A stretch of 64,000 nt of DNA from Tethya wilhelma (GCA_964030475.1 CAXIPT010000037.1:20128-84127); one strand, 5' to 3'. Numbered from the stretch's first letter, positions 35,365 through 47,513 are shown. The notes: generated from the letters alone by a model not told the origin. Numbers and translations are program-made.

Positions 35365-35914
35365 TTAAGTTCTCTTTATTTCAAATTCTCTGATTGTATC
35401 TGTGACAAGAATGAGATGATCAAAGAAAGAACCAACAGCTACTCTCAGCATCCGAGCCTCCTTAGCTGTGAGTGTGCTGCACAAAGAAACACAAAAGAAC
35501 ACAATCAACAACACAGGACAACTATATATGAGCATAAAGAGGCTTCTTAACTTAGGCCATAATGTTAGCTACCATACATTGTTATGTGTTTATTTTACTT
35601 ACACATGTAAAGTGTTGTCCTCTACTTTCAATGTTTTCTTGACCTCCGACCTTCTTGGTTCTGGATCAACTACAAGTGTGTTGTAGGCAATTTCAGCTTG
35701 TGAATTTGACTCAAAAGGAACACTCATGTTGCTGCGAAGGTGTGTGAAAGAGAAAGTGAGGATTAAAAGGTGAGTCTTGTTGACAGTTTTGAAATAAATC
35801 TACACAGTGAGCCTACTCATAGAATGAATCTCGTAGAATTAGGCAAGTAAATACACACACTTTGGGATGTAAAACTTACAAAACTAGAGGCTGTACTTCT
35901 GCTTCCTCAGCCAT
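35365..35914 (-). CDS. LAGE3: PCC1/LAGE3 homologue, KEOPS complex subunit
   Basis: Three exons (35914-35880, 35731-35603, 35476-35365) join in frame to give 91 residues starting MAEEAEVQPLVFNMSVPFES and ending EIKRT. The motifs SVPFESNSQAEIAYNTL, PEPRRSEV and KEARMLRVAVGSFFDHL match the small Pcc1 family, whose members dimerise in the EKC/KEOPS complex that makes N6-threonylcarbamoyladenosine in tRNA. Its usual length is about 90-140 residues. The stop is 218 bases upstream of the CLASRP start on the same strand. Exon 3 could use another AG, but that would give an immediate stop. Confidence 0.88.
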
Positions 35915-36481
35915 TGCTGCTTGCTTTCTCGCTTTAAAAATTTTTTTTTGAGCTGCAGGTTCTCTTTATGGTAAAGGTCGTCCAGTTTACATGCTCCTAA
36001 TTATCAGGTTGGAAATAGGCGTGGTCAAGTTACTTATAAACTAGCCCATGTGTCCGCGATTTAGTGACCGCAGAGTTTATACAGAAGCTGTATGCTGTGC
36101 TGAAGTCGAGTTCAGGAAAGATTTATATATTTTACAGAGTCAAAAGGTCTCATATAGGTGAGTGTGTTATTAGTAAAAGCCGTTACTTTTCTGGTGTTCC
36201 TTTGTCCGTCTATACCAACGTCTTATGCGATAATTTTATGGCGGCTAGTATCTTGAAGTTTGTGTTTTGCCTGTACAAGAAATGTGTGTTTCAGAGTTTC
36301 TACTGTTAATTAGTGTAAGTTGGCTATTGTTTTCGCTTTCCCATTTTTAGTGTTATTGAAAAGTTTATTGGTGAAAAATGGTTTAGAAGTATTTAAGATT
36401 CTTGTGGCTTTTTTATGTCAGTGGATAGCACCAGTGTTTACTACTTAGCACATCATTGTGCAAACTATGACTATAGTTGGG

Positions 36482-36557
<76 letters not shown>

Positions 36558-37690
36558 GTGCATGTCCTCTATCCGTCTGTGTAAATTAAATGTGTTTGAT
36601 AATGTTTGCATACATTTGTGTAGGACTGTATATAAAGCTTTGGCTGTGTGTGTTAATTTGTGTGTGTACAAGTGTGTCTGGGGTGTGCACATGTGTATTG
36701 AAGTGTGTGAACACAAGGCTGTACATACTATGGACACATCCCTCAAGGTGTACTAGAGAGACTCCCTAACTCAATGTGTGGTGAGTCTGACTCCTGCAGG
36801 TAGTGGCCTATAGTACATGTGGTTACATGTGATTTGGTTTTCAGGTTGTGATGTTCTTCAAAATGCCTCACCTGGTGGACTAGAATTGTATTTCAACTCT
36901 GTTATATAGTCAGCCTTGCAAACTTAATGCCTATTCCTGCATGCTCACTGACCATTGAGAGTTGATGGAATGCTAGAAACTAATCTCAAATGTTCTTGCT
37001 TGGAAACAAAACAAAAATCCAGGCCTTTTATTAACTTTTAACCTGGCCATCTTACTTATCCTTCTGAACTGAAATCTAAACGTCTTCTAAAAGCCTCCAA
37101 CAGTCTTCCAGTAGACTATATATATATCATAAGAGTTGAAAATCATTTTCCCATAAGGCCATATTGAGACTGGTTACATAATCATTATGTACACAGTGTA
37201 TCTCACAGTAGCACCTTCATAAATGGCCATTTGGCACACTTGGAGTTAATCTCAGTGTACTCTCTTCTCCCACAAAGCCAGAGGTATGTCTCAGTTATTA
37301 CTGCACTAAAAAGGGGTGATGTATTTCTCTTATAAGCACAGGAGTAAGCCCATTGTGCTGTGTTATGTGTTTGCACCTTGCTCTGAATGGATGTGGAGTA
37401 TCAGATTGTCACCTTGTCCTACTGTATACCAAAAATAGTGTGCAGTTAGTGGAATCAATGTTAGTGTACTACATCACGTATGATATCTTGTGTATGTAGT
37501 TGCTCTACTTTAGCATGCATCCACAAATCTTTTTCTTTTCTAGTTGCAGCCAGCTTGATTTGAAATTGAAAATGGTTTGAGTTATTTTTTCCTAGCTCAG
37601 AACTATCAGATTGTGTTCTCCCTATTGTACGTGAGCTTCAGTTGAGACCGGCTGGATCTTGTCTTGGGTTATACGAATGAATAGTTGCAN
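35915..37690. other. non-coding interval upstream of PCC1, with (CT)n
   Basis: This separates the divergent PCC1 and plus-strand 37.7-kb genes. A possible non-coding or short first exon ends at GTGAGTG near 36160. A (CT)n run is at 36485-36557 and an N at 37690. No other gene is supported. Confidence 0.5.
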
Positions 37691-38447
37691 TGTCTGCTAG
37701 TGATGTTGCCCTCACTCATGGCTTCAAGGAAGTCAGTGATCTCATTCTACAACACAGTCACTCCAAACAACAGAACACAATCAATGAGGTAGACATCAGA
37801 TAGATAAAACTATAGCCCCATTTACACACACACACACTAAATTAAATATGGTTTGAAACTAATGCTCATTGGTACACATTAGAGCGTCTATATACATGTC
37901 CCATGGATTAGCCTTTAGCTGGATTATAATGTGCATAAGTACTGTGTGTAAACGGGGCTTAAATCCTTTCAAAATGAACTAAGGTAACTAATATGTTTGT
38001 TGTAATTGACTCTTCAGGAAGTCAGTGCTCCTCAAGCCCCTGTCAGTCCCTCCCAACCACAGAACACAGTCAGTGAGGTAGGTACACAAGAAATAGTTCA
38101 TCTTTACAATCAATAATTGTTGGATGAGTTGATCCAACAGACTGCCATGTGATGGTGTTGCTAGCTGGTGTTATGTGTCCCTCTCTTGTCCTCAGGAGAC
38201 CAGGAGAAGAGTGCTGACTGCTGGGGACTATTTCCGGGCCTTGATGGACTTCTTCCTCCCTGAGAAGGCCAAGAAGAGAGAAACCCTTCACGGTGATGAT
38301 GTCATCAATGATGATGATGATGATGTCACACCAAGTGGGGGCGGAGTTGGAGGCCGTGGTGAGAGACCAAAGAGAACTCTGTGGCAGAGACTCAGAGGAA
38401 GAAGGCCCCGTGGTAGAGACACACCTGTCACCCCCTCACAACATTAG
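37691..38447 (+). CDS. C-terminal exons of an ankyrin-like protein with duplicated exon
   Basis: Three exons in phase 0: 37691-37788 (ASDVALTHGFKEVSDLI, like a terminal ankyrin repeat), 38018-38077 (EVSAPQAPVSPSQPQNTVSE), 38196-38447 (ETRRRVLTAGDYFRALMD, then poly-Asp, Gly-rich and a basic tail, stop). The first two exons share GAAGTCAGTG and the PQNTVSE/QQNTINE ends, so exon 2 probably arose from exon 1. The beginning lies beyond the N at 37690. Function unknown; ankyrin assignment of the first exon is tentative. Confidence 0.6.
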
Positions 38448-38792
38448 CACACCAGCACACACTATGCTCACCTTTCACTTTTGCCATGTACTTTTATGCA
38501 ATTTGAACTGATTACATGTACACATTACACACATTTTTTCTCTTTATTTGTTGCCATGCACTTTAATTACTGACTGATCCTGCAAACCACGCAATGTACA
38601 TTTCCTTTTTCCATTTTCTTTTTTTGTTTTTATTGTTTTGTTATTTTTGTAGTTTGTGAAAATATATAATTGTATACACATGTACAATTTTCAACAGTTA
38701 CTATAATTATAATATTTGGTTGAACTTTGACCTCTAATATATACTACTTTCAGTTTCAATGTTAGTGCCCATATGGTCTGGTACCCTCCTCC

Positions 38793-38867
<75 letters not shown>

Positions 38868-39107
38868 GGCAATGGGAGGCAGCAAAAATGTACAGTAACA
38901 AACAAGGTTTGATGAGTCACCACATTCTGTATGCTTAGTCAGCACTTAAATCAGCAACAATATTATACATGTTCACACATAACTATTAGTTACTAGACAA
39001 GCTTCCCCGGATCTCAAATTATTCTAAATTGTAAAGACAGGCTTTTCAGGAACTTTTGGTGCCATGAAAATTTGTAGCCATACGGTATACTACTTATTAT
39101 GTCTTAC
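38448..39107. other. intergenic stretch with (GA)n
   Basis: Holds a (GA)n tract (38807-38862) and AT-rich sequence. No gene seen. Confidence 0.7.
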
Positions 39108-39322
39108 CTGTTAATGAAGCAGTTAATGTTGTGTTTGAGGATCAGGTCAACTTTGTCTTTCATCTTCTCTTTCTCTGCCACCTCCAGCTCGGCTACCTTG
39201 GCTGTCGACTCCATACGAACTTTGGATCCAAACACTTTAATCTTGTCCGTATCCATGGCAATATTGGCAATGAGGATATGAGCACCTTCAAGATGTTCAC
39301 GCACACTCGTGTCATACCTCCT
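39108..39322 (-). pseudogene. CCT2: single exon of chaperonin CCT subunit beta
   Basis: Reads [20 protein letters not shown], then [19 protein letters not shown] and [12 protein letters not shown], unmistakably the apical-domain region of TCP-1 beta, a subunit of the cytosolic folding chamber for actin and tubulin. Acceptor GTGCAG and donor GTAAGA are both present. Neither the preceding nor the following CCT2 exons are found in the neighbouring several kilobases. It is therefore an orphan exon (fragment duplication), or the rest was lost in assembly. Confidence 0.8.
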
Positions 39323-39388
39323 CTGCACAGTGACAAATACACACTCACACACACACACACTTACACACACACACACGCACACACACAC

Positions 39389-39427
<39 letters not shown>

Positions 39428-39594
39428 ATAGAAATATTTTGTTGGAAGATTACATTGTGACTTTTTCAAAGAAATCACATGCTACTAAGTAAACAGAAAT
39501 ATACATGTAGTACTATCCCCACTAGTAATACAATACACTTAAAAATGCATACAACTTGTTGACCTACTACTGTTGCTCAGCAACTTCCAACACG

Positions 39595-39630
<36 letters not shown>

Positions 39631-40275
39631 TATAAAAAGTTAATTGTATCAAACACTTGAAATATTTATACTCTTTATCATGTAATCACGAACACACTGT
39701 GCTTGCACTACAAGTAAGTTGGAATCGGAATCTGGTCATACTCACTTCATCTCCTAGCTGATGAGGAAGGAGTTAGGGTGAGTAGTGGCCACAGCCAGCT
39801 GTATACAGAGACTCCGCCCCACAAGTCAGTCTCTGGAGCAGTGGACCACCTCAGTACTAGTAGCAGCTAATGAAGACTGGACTACATTAACCACCAGCTG
39901 CTAGCACTTCATGAGGGGCCCCTTCTGTTAGGGTGTAATATGATGAGAGCAGAGGGATAAAATTATGACATCATTTGATATCGGACCACTGAAAGTATTT
40001 TATACAAGATCATTTTTAATACATATCCATGCATTATGACACTGTAATACCTATAGTTCATGTTGCACGGTGTCCTTTTTCAAACTATTGGAGGTGTATG
40101 GCCATGCTCAGCTCCAGAAACATAAACTTGTTGCTTGGGTCGACAAAATTGCACACAGCATCTATGACTAAATCTTTGCTGCATGTTGTTGTGACGACCT
40201 TTACCAATTGTTCAGAGAGACATGCTTCAAAAGTTTGTGATTTTCTCTCCCTTATCTCTCGTCCCAAATAGAACT
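39323..40275. other. microsatellite-rich interval, no gene
   Basis: Interrupted (CA)n tracts lie at about 39345-39424 and 39600-39628. No convincing coding exon follows, though short open frames exist. Confidence 0.6.
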
Positions 40276-40587
40276 ATGGCCCGTGTAGAAGTTCCCTCTA
40301 AGAAGCAGAAGCTACAAGCTGTTGTCATGGGCGAGTGCGGCTACTGTGGAAAAGCCGCTCTTGAAATGAGGAAGAAAATACCTTTGGAGCCAGTGACTCT
40401 GAAACCTAAAGGATTCTATCACTTGAGCTGCCTAAGAGGTCCAAAGCCATGGAGATCAGTTTGTGAGTGTTCCCTTGTGTGTTCTGTGACCCCCTGGGAC
40501 AGGAGAGCTGTCAACGACCAAACCGCTTCAACTGTAAATAACTTACATTGCCAGAAATACGCGGACACGGAAAAAAAATTTACGTAA
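40276..40587 (+). CDS. small putative zinc-binding protein, uncharacterised
   Basis: An open frame of 103 codons begins MARVEVPSKKQKLQ, has CGYCGK and, 35 residues on, HLSCLRG, a CxxC...HxxC pattern that could bind zinc, and ends TEKKFT. The part after CLRG may be intron, since AAGAGGTCC offers a donor. I do not recognise a family. The stretch 40588-41383 shows no supported gene. Confidence 0.35.
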   Translation: MARVEVPSKKQKLQAVVMGECGYCGKAALEMRKKIPLEPVTLKPKGFYHLSCLRGPKPWRSVCECSLVCSVTPWDRRAVNDQTASTVNNLHCQKYADTEKKFT

Positions 40588-41383
40588 TCTCTCCGTATAC
40601 TACTTCCGCTCTTAAGTACTAGAGTGATAGGCGCTTACCTGGAATCAACCCTTTCCAAAGTACTTTCTTGAAATGTATGGCCTGGTTTTATATCTAGACA
40701 TGATAGTTACTTCTTGCAAAAAACTTTCAAGTCTAACCGTTACTCTCAGAATATTCCAGAAACAAAAGTTTGTTAACTATTACTCGACTCGACCTCTCCG
40801 TATTGTGCTAGTTAATTTTCATCCGGACCTCTTCCAAACACCCTGCGTTTGCATGCTAACCGTGAAAAAATTTTCAGATGTATGGCATGCAATTGACCAA
40901 CTGAGGGTTAAACTTCACAAAAATAGTCTTGAAGGTCACGCTTGCCCATCTCAGAATATTCCAGGCAAGTTTAAAGTACTATACTAAACTGCTATTATGA
41001 CATCATTATAAATTACGTCATCACACAATATTGCTGATTCAGCAGTTTCGCTAAAATTACAGATCGCTTAGAAATCTCTCTATTTTGCTTTCTGGCTCCA
41101 AGAAGAAGAGTTTTGTGTCCTTAGTAGTCACTTCTGGCTGTCTGGAGTGTGTCTTTACAAGCGCTTCTGGATAATTTGAAGAATTCTGGATTTAATGATA
41201 TTCATATATTCATGTATGTGGGCGTTCCGTACATGTCCTCTATTTGTATTGCAATTTCTGGCAATGAATAGTCATGGAGGTTCATGGTCATGCTCAGCTT
41301 ATAAATTATGGTCGGTGCACATTTAGTACATTCTATAGATAAATTCACAGACCTTGTAATTCGAATATACAACATGTAAAATT

Positions 41384-41690
41384 CGTATATCGCATATGTT
41401 GTATGTCGAATGTCGGATGTTTTATGTTGTACAACATGCGACATTCGAATGTTGTATGTTCGAATGTCGTATGTTGAATGTCGTATGTTGTACACCATTC
41501 AAATATACAACAAGCGACATTTGAATGTCATATGTTTGTATGTTGTACAACATACTGTACGACATTTGAATATTGCATATTGTATGTCGAATGTCGCATG
41601 TTGTATGTTGTACAACATGTGACATTTGAATGTCGTATGTTTGTATGTTCGTATGTTGTCGTATGTTCAAATATCGTATGTTTTCTTGTG
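41384..41690. repeat. minisatellite of GTATGTTG / CGAATGTC words with nested hairpins
   Basis: About 300 bases built from variants of GAATGTCGTATGTTGTAC and its complement CAACATGCGACATTCGAA, so the array folds on itself repeatedly. Unit length is about 12-14 bases and both orientations alternate. Confidence 0.85.
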
Positions 41691-41899
41691 CACTGCATTT
41701 GATTTCCAAGAGTACGTATCATAATTCCACAGAATGAATTCTTTACACAGTCTTGTAATAGCCATTCCATGTTGTTTGATCTATAACTTTATACTTTTAT
41801 TTCTCTCTCGATCTCTGTTCCTGACAGGTTATATCTTGTGTAATAAATAACTCCGTCTGACATCATACGAAAATTCCTGTAAACTCCACCCCTCCCTAG

Positions 41900-43359
41900 A
41901 AGATGTAAAGAACGTTGTTAGCTGTGATCAGCACATCATATCTTCTCTCATCCTTCCTGATCTGGTTCTGCTGGCCAACTACTTCTTTGGCGTCTATCTC
42001 TTCACCAAGATAGAGACCGAGTATACCTCTTTAGGCTTGCTAGTCATGTGAGTGTCATGTGATAGTGCATGTGAGCATCATTTGATCTGTTGAATGTGAT
42101 AGAGCTTAGCAGAGATGGAATGACACTAACTGTTTAGCTATGTGTTATTTTAGTTGTGGATTTACAGCTGTTTTTTTAGCAGTTGTTTCAAATTGTGTAT
42201 CATTGACAGCTCTCTTTATGGTGGTGATTGTGAGGAAACAAGTCCTAGCTTTCTGTTGTGAGAAGGGCAATGTTCTGGTCATAGGGTTGTATTGTGTTTA
42301 CGATTTTAACAGACTTTCATCAGGAATAAAACTTTAATTTTGTCTACAATGTTTCGAGAACTCTCTAACTCTCTTCATCAGGTAGAAGGTTTCAGAGACC
42401 TTTTGAAATGTTGTAGACAAAATAAAGTTTTGTTACTAGTGAAAGTCTGTTAAAATCATGAACACAAGTCTTAGCTTTACTTGACCCTTGACCCTTGATA
42501 GATCAATGTGTTAATGTTATATTCTATGATTATATATCATAATACACAAATCACATGGAGCATTACTTTAATCCATGACTTGTACATGTATTTCTCTCAT
42601 GAATAATCATTGAATTCCATTCACTGATCAATAAAGAAAACCTTATACATTTCACAAACATTTCTACTAACTAACTTCATTTAAAACCTACATTGTATAA
42701 TCATGTGCATATACTGTAGGTCTTTATAAAGAACTCTGAAGCTCAGACTGGTGGCTCCAGTAAGAGGCTAGTAACAGTCATAGTGTGAGTCATATAGTAG
42801 CACACACACACACACATGTGTACAACCATGCACATGACATTGTAGTGTGTTGGTTGTGGTACACCACTAACTGGTGTGTCTGTTTGATGTTTAGGCCATG
42901 CAAATTAAGTTTTTAGTTTCTCGTCCCCGCCCGTACCTGTATCGAACTCGCCGTGTTCATCTTTGATATTTAACCATCGCAATGACGTATAATCTATTTT
43001 AGGTGAGTGTGGTCAGATTACGTGCACGCATGCTGTCATTTTTAGCTCTCCACACGCTAGCAGAGCAGGTTAATTAGTGGGAAGTGTGATATCAAATATC
43101 AAAATCAACCGTGCCCCGTGTATACTTCTCAAAAGTCTATAGGACGAGAAACTAAAAATTTAATTTGCATCCATGGCCTTATACAGGAAGCATGAATTTT
43201 TGGTACTTTACGAATTTTCCTAATTTTCGTAACTAACCCCTGAAATAAATTTTCCCTCCCACAAAATTTTTTTCTGAGATCAAAGGCGGTGTAAACATGT
43301 TAATAGTTTCAAATAAGATTTTGTAGCTGACAAAATTAATGTTGATGCTATGTCTTTTT

Positions 43360-43403
<44 letters not shown>

Positions 43404-45345
43404 TAGCACCCTAGCTCTTTGTCTGTGGACGGTTTGTGTGGCTCATCTTCTCTCTCAGTATTCGTATCATGACAGCCATCTCTGTGGAGCTCTTCAGCTC
43501 ATATGTCATCATCTTGTGGCCTTCTAATATAAGGTACATGATTGTATTTCATTTTGTATCCTCACACCCTCACACCCTCACACCCTCACATGGTTAGATT
43601 CGAAGACACTGCCAAAATTGTTCTCCTCCTTCTCTCTTTGTTTGGTTTCTTCAACTTTGACCTTGTCTACCTGTTCTCCATCATGAACTATGTAGCTCAG
43701 AGTGAGTTCAATGTCTACCTCCTCTGGGACATCAGGAGGCTGCTCCAGACAAAGAAATATGACACCATTGATGGGTTCATGAAGGTAAGTTCCTTGAGTG
43801 TTAATTTCTTACTTCTAATAGTTAAAAATGACTTGGTTGTACACAGCAAGGTTTGCTAAATGTAAGTAAAGAGAGCTAGTTTTGTTTTTGAACATAGATT
43901 GAGTAATGAATTCACTAGTTATAAGAAGGCTGACTTACTAAACTAGTTCTCAAGCCTGTAGGCACTGCCACAGCTAAAGTAACTCTATCTTGATTCTTGA
44001 TCATGTTAAAGGACTGCCTGAGCAAGCTCTGAGATAGACTACCAGCCCTTTGGAAGACACTTTTCCTAAAAGCATTATTTATGTGTGTGTACAGTCCAGC
44101 TAGGGTATGTAAACTGCCATGTGTTGTTTCCCCAACCTTCACAGGATACGTTGGAGTGTCAAAGATATCTTAAAGTGTTGAATGTGAAGACCGCCACCCT
44201 GACAGGCCTGGCCTTGTTCCTCCTAGCTAATCTTGGTCTCACTGCTCTCATTGACCTCGATCTGGAGAATGACCAGAGGTTGTCCTTCATCTCAGACAGT
44301 CTCTATGAGCTAGGAGTGGTGGCAGCTTCCTTTAGTGTCATCTGCTGGTTTGTACTGGTCACTGTGCCTTTTGTACAAGTCAGGAGTAAATGTAAGTACA
44401 GTCAGGATACATGCTATGTATTATAATTCTCTGTGTGAATTATGCAGTGAGTATTGTGTACAAATTAAGCCAGTTGATGCAAATAATCTTTCAATGACTA
44501 GCCAATCTTAGAATGCAATAGTTTATGCCTAACCACCTGAAATTGTATAAACTTGAAAGATATTTGTTTGTATAGTGTAGTGATCGATACACAACTTTCA
44601 GTTCTAAAATATTTGTCTCCATTTTTACATCTTCTACTGTCACTCTACCACAGTACTATGATGTCACTCTATACATCACATGACCCTGTAGGCTGCCCGT
44701 GTGACGTACATGTGTGATCGTCTCAAGGACAGTGGTCCTGAGATCCGTGCCCGCCCCTTTGAATATCGTGGCACTCCTCAACTGGACCTTGACTCTGTCG
44801 TCTCCTTCTTAGGAGCAGTGGATATCAAGGTATGGGGTTGGTTACCATGGCAACATTAGGGTATAGGGTATGCACATATGAAGTACCTTGATATTAAGGT
44901 ACAGTCAGCTATAGATAGACAGTATTTGAAGGAATGGTATAGGCTGAATAAGTTTAGTTAAACCAAAAGATTTTAAAAGTTTACATGACTAGAAGATTTT
45001 CTGCATGTACAAGAAACATGCTCCTCTTTAATTAGTTTGTGACTAAGTGATTGTCTTCAAGTGTTGCTTGAAGATAGCCAGATAATACTATTGCTCAAAA
45101 TAGAAGGTCTTTCCATTCAGACAACATATATACTAGCAGCTCAAGTTGGCCAGTCCATGTGGTATCCTTTTGGACTAGTTTTAACTGAAAACTGTTGTTG
45201 TTTTCTCTTGTCCTTTCCTTCCCAGGCCTCATTGTTTGGAGTCCCAATCTACCCGTGGATGATGTATGCTGTTCTGGTCGGGTTCACCTTCACCATGTTG
45301 ATACTCTTTCAACAGAGTGTCTATTCCTTCACTACATATCTCTGA
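41900..45345 (+). CDS. seven-transmembrane protein, orphan family
   Basis: Exons 41900-42047, 42154-42277, 42720-42782, 43415-43533, 43598-43784, 44145-44378, 44692-44829 and 45226-45345 join without a stop, with phases agreeing at each junction (the 42720 and 43415 boundaries are the weakest). Hydrophobic segments: LILPDLVLLANYFFGVYLF, FTAVFLAVVSNCVSLTALF, RFVWLIFSLSIRIMTAIS, KIVLLLLSLFGFFNFDLVYL, TLTGLALFLLANLGLTALI, GVVAASFSVICWFVLVTV, YAVLVGFTFTMLILF, making seven in all. A basic loop (KRLVTVI) and a long cytosolic-type loop precede the last helix. The short final exon with LFGVPIYP recalls gustatory-receptor-like proteins, but that is only an impression. The start exon is not identified. 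Introns contain two MITEs. Confidence 0.65.
42292..42467. mobile_element. foldback MITE in the 7TM gene intron
   Basis: The left TTGTGTTTACGATTTTAACA and its right complement flank a 176-bp element whose arms include GACTTTCA and ATTTTGTCTACAA. Confidence 0.8.
42892..43181. mobile_element. MITE with TAGGCCATG termini
   Basis: About 35-base inverted ends: the left reads AGGCCATGCAAATTAAG, then TTTTTAGTTTCTCGTCC, and the right is its complement. 290 bp, non-coding, in the intron before the third membrane exon. Confidence 0.8.
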
Positions 45346-45677
45346 CCAGATGGTCAGTGGCTGGAGAGAGAGAGAGAGAGAGAAGACTAGAGGAAGAATA
45401 TTGAACTGACTTAGTCATGTGTTTTGATGGTTTTGTGCTGAAAATTGTGAAATAAAAGTAGTTTATGTTTTGATGTACATGTATGTGTGTTTACAATAAT
45501 TATGTAATCATGCATTTATAATTATTGTTTGTTTTTGATTATCTGCTTTGTTTTTGTACATAAACCTCGGTTGTGCAACATGCAAAGGCGTGGCACTTGA
45601 GCTTATTGCGAAATATTGCGTCATCAATTCTGAGCATATGCGCATGCGCACGCACTAATTACATGCAAAGAAGACGG

Positions 45678-46272
45678 ATGGCTTCACTCAATGTTTCAGA
45701 GTACTATAGCAGTTTACCAGAGCCAGTGAGAGCCAGACTCCACCAGAGGATAGACGCAGCTAGCGGAGGAGTGTCCATAGAAGTTGGTCAAGTCGCTAAA
45801 TGTATTGACGAATGGGAGGGGGGTGTGGCAGAGGCACTGGGACTGACTAAAGCTGATATTTCTGCCATCAAAAAGAAACACCCTTGGGAACTGAGATTAC
45901 AGACGTAAGTGAAAGACCACCTTATACTTAACCAGCTGTATCAACTAGATAAGTTGAGTATTGCAAGAGAATCTTGTTGTTCTGGAGCAAGCCGCCTCAC
46001 TGTACCCTATTACTGTCAGTATGAACCTCCTCCTATCCATATATCCTATCCCACTGAGAGAAGGCATGCCTATATTTTCCCAGGAAGCATATTGTATCTC
46101 ACTGAGTCTTGAACTTTGCCCCATTATATGTGTACATACAGGAGGGAAGTTCTTTACCTGTGGCAGGAGAAGAATGGTCCTAATGCAACCTACCATAATC
46201 TGATAGAGGCATTTCCCAAGGCTGAGAAGAGTAGCTATGCTGATGCTGTTTGTAAGATCTTAAAGGAGACCA

Positions 46273-46275
<3 letters not shown>
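45678..46275 (+). CDS. death-domain protein, partial
   Basis: Exon 1 (45678-45904) starts MASLNVSEYYSS and ends in phase 2. Exon 2 (from 46142, after ACATACAG) continues in frame. Together they give ADISAIKKKHPWELRLQTRE, YLWQEKNG, ATYHNLIEAF and ADAVCKIL, matching helices 2-6 of a death domain, an adaptor fold for receptor and caspase signalling. About 116 residues are visible. The exon runs straight into a (GT)n tract with no stop, so the donor lies at or in the microsatellite and the rest is not seen. Confidence 0.7.

Positions 46276-46325
<50 letters not shown>
46276..46325. repeat. (GT)n microsatellite at an exon end
   Basis: A GT run starting exactly where the death-domain exon should end, so every repeat unit is a potential donor GT. 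Confidence 0.9.
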
Positions 46326-46328
<3 letters not shown>

Positions 46329-46344
46329 GTGTGGTTTGTGAAAA

Positions 46345-46585
46345 TCCACTATTATCTGAACGCTCGATTATCCGGATAGAGTTGGAGTTTTGTTCAATTG
46401 GAACAGTTCCGAACTCATTATTCAAGTCTGCATGGTCGAAGAAAAATACAATCTATGAGATGCTGAGATGCTAAAGAGCTAGTAAACTATCATGGCTACT
46501 GCTATAGAGCAGTAAAAACAAGCCTGAGTAATTTTAGCGCTTTATTTATAATCAAACAAATTCAGTTTTCCGAACGCTGGAACTC
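46345..46585. mobile_element. decayed pogo-type MITE
   Basis: Shares GAAGAAAAATACAATCTA, GAGATGCTAAAGAGCTAG and CGATTATCCG with the intact element at 27363, but its ends are eroded. Confidence 0.7.
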
Positions 46586-46617
46586 AGTGTGTGTGTGTGT
46601 GTGTATATGTGTATGTG

Positions 46618-47049
46618 TACCTTATTGTCATAAATATTAACAGCACTAAAATTTAGCGATTTTGAAAAGAAAGGATTAAGCTACATTTTAGTTTAGCAAT
46701 TCACTGCCCAATTCCGTACAATCTGAGTCTGCATAATGTTGAGTTGCTCAGTCCAGGCAAAAGTATTTACTACCTTTAAGTAACACTGTGTGTGTGAACC
46801 TACCTTTAGGAGCTACATTTGAAGTAACCATCTGACGAAGAGCTCAAGCTTGAATTATACTCTACGTTTGAATACAGCTAAGCCACATAAACGTCAAGAA
46901 GCGAGACTAAAAGAATATTGATAAAATTTCATGTTAAACGATTGAAGCTTATAAAAATGAATTTTTGCGTCCTGTTAATTAGCAATTTTCAAACCAATCG
47001 CTAAAATCGCTGAAATTATTATGCATTTAAAATTTGTGACAATAAGGTA
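46618..47049. mobile_element. MITE with TACCTTATTGTCA termini
   Basis: Inverted ends TACCTTATTGTCA and its complement (TGACAATAAGGTA, 47037-47049), with subterminal AGCGATTTT words. 432 bp, between two GT-rich microsatellites. Confidence 0.75.
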
Positions 47050-47067
47050 TTTGTGTGTGTGTGTGTA

Positions 47068-47117
<50 letters not shown>

Positions 47118-47513
47118 ACGTCAGTTTCAATTGCGCACTACGTATAATTAAAATCATTGCACAATATTTCCGGTATACTACATCAAGCCATAGCAACCTC
47201 TGTACCTGGTTGCTAGGATTGTCTGCAAGGCATGCACAGTCCCTGTTCTTATAAAACCAGTTTCCACGACAACTAGATACCTGGGGAACCCCCTAACACA
47301 ACTGCGCTGCATCGCTTTGCTGGGGGATTTAACAACCACGCATGCAGTAACCTAGCAACGCTGCAAACATAATTGAAGAAGGCGGTCACTCTCAAGAGCT
47401 GTGAATTCAATTGAGGATTTTTTGGAAGGTAGCTACATACACAGTAGAGTAGTAGAAACACTAAACATTCCATATTACTAAAAATTAGACAATGAATCAT
47501 TTTTACAACAGCA

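Noticed and set aside
36471..36746. Open frame with an Arg-Glu run
   Set aside because: Translation of the (CT)n tract and its flank; no domain or splice support.
39720..39960. Upstream CCT2 exon
   Set aside because: None of the three minus frames matches the expected preceding CCT2 segment.
40085..40267. Minus-strand frame with VVTTTCSKDLVIDAV
   Set aside because: Looks protein-like but too short, without splice context or a recognisable family.
41410..41709. Several overlapping frames on both strands
   Set aside because: They arise from the self-complementary minisatellite and have no coding character beyond the repeat.
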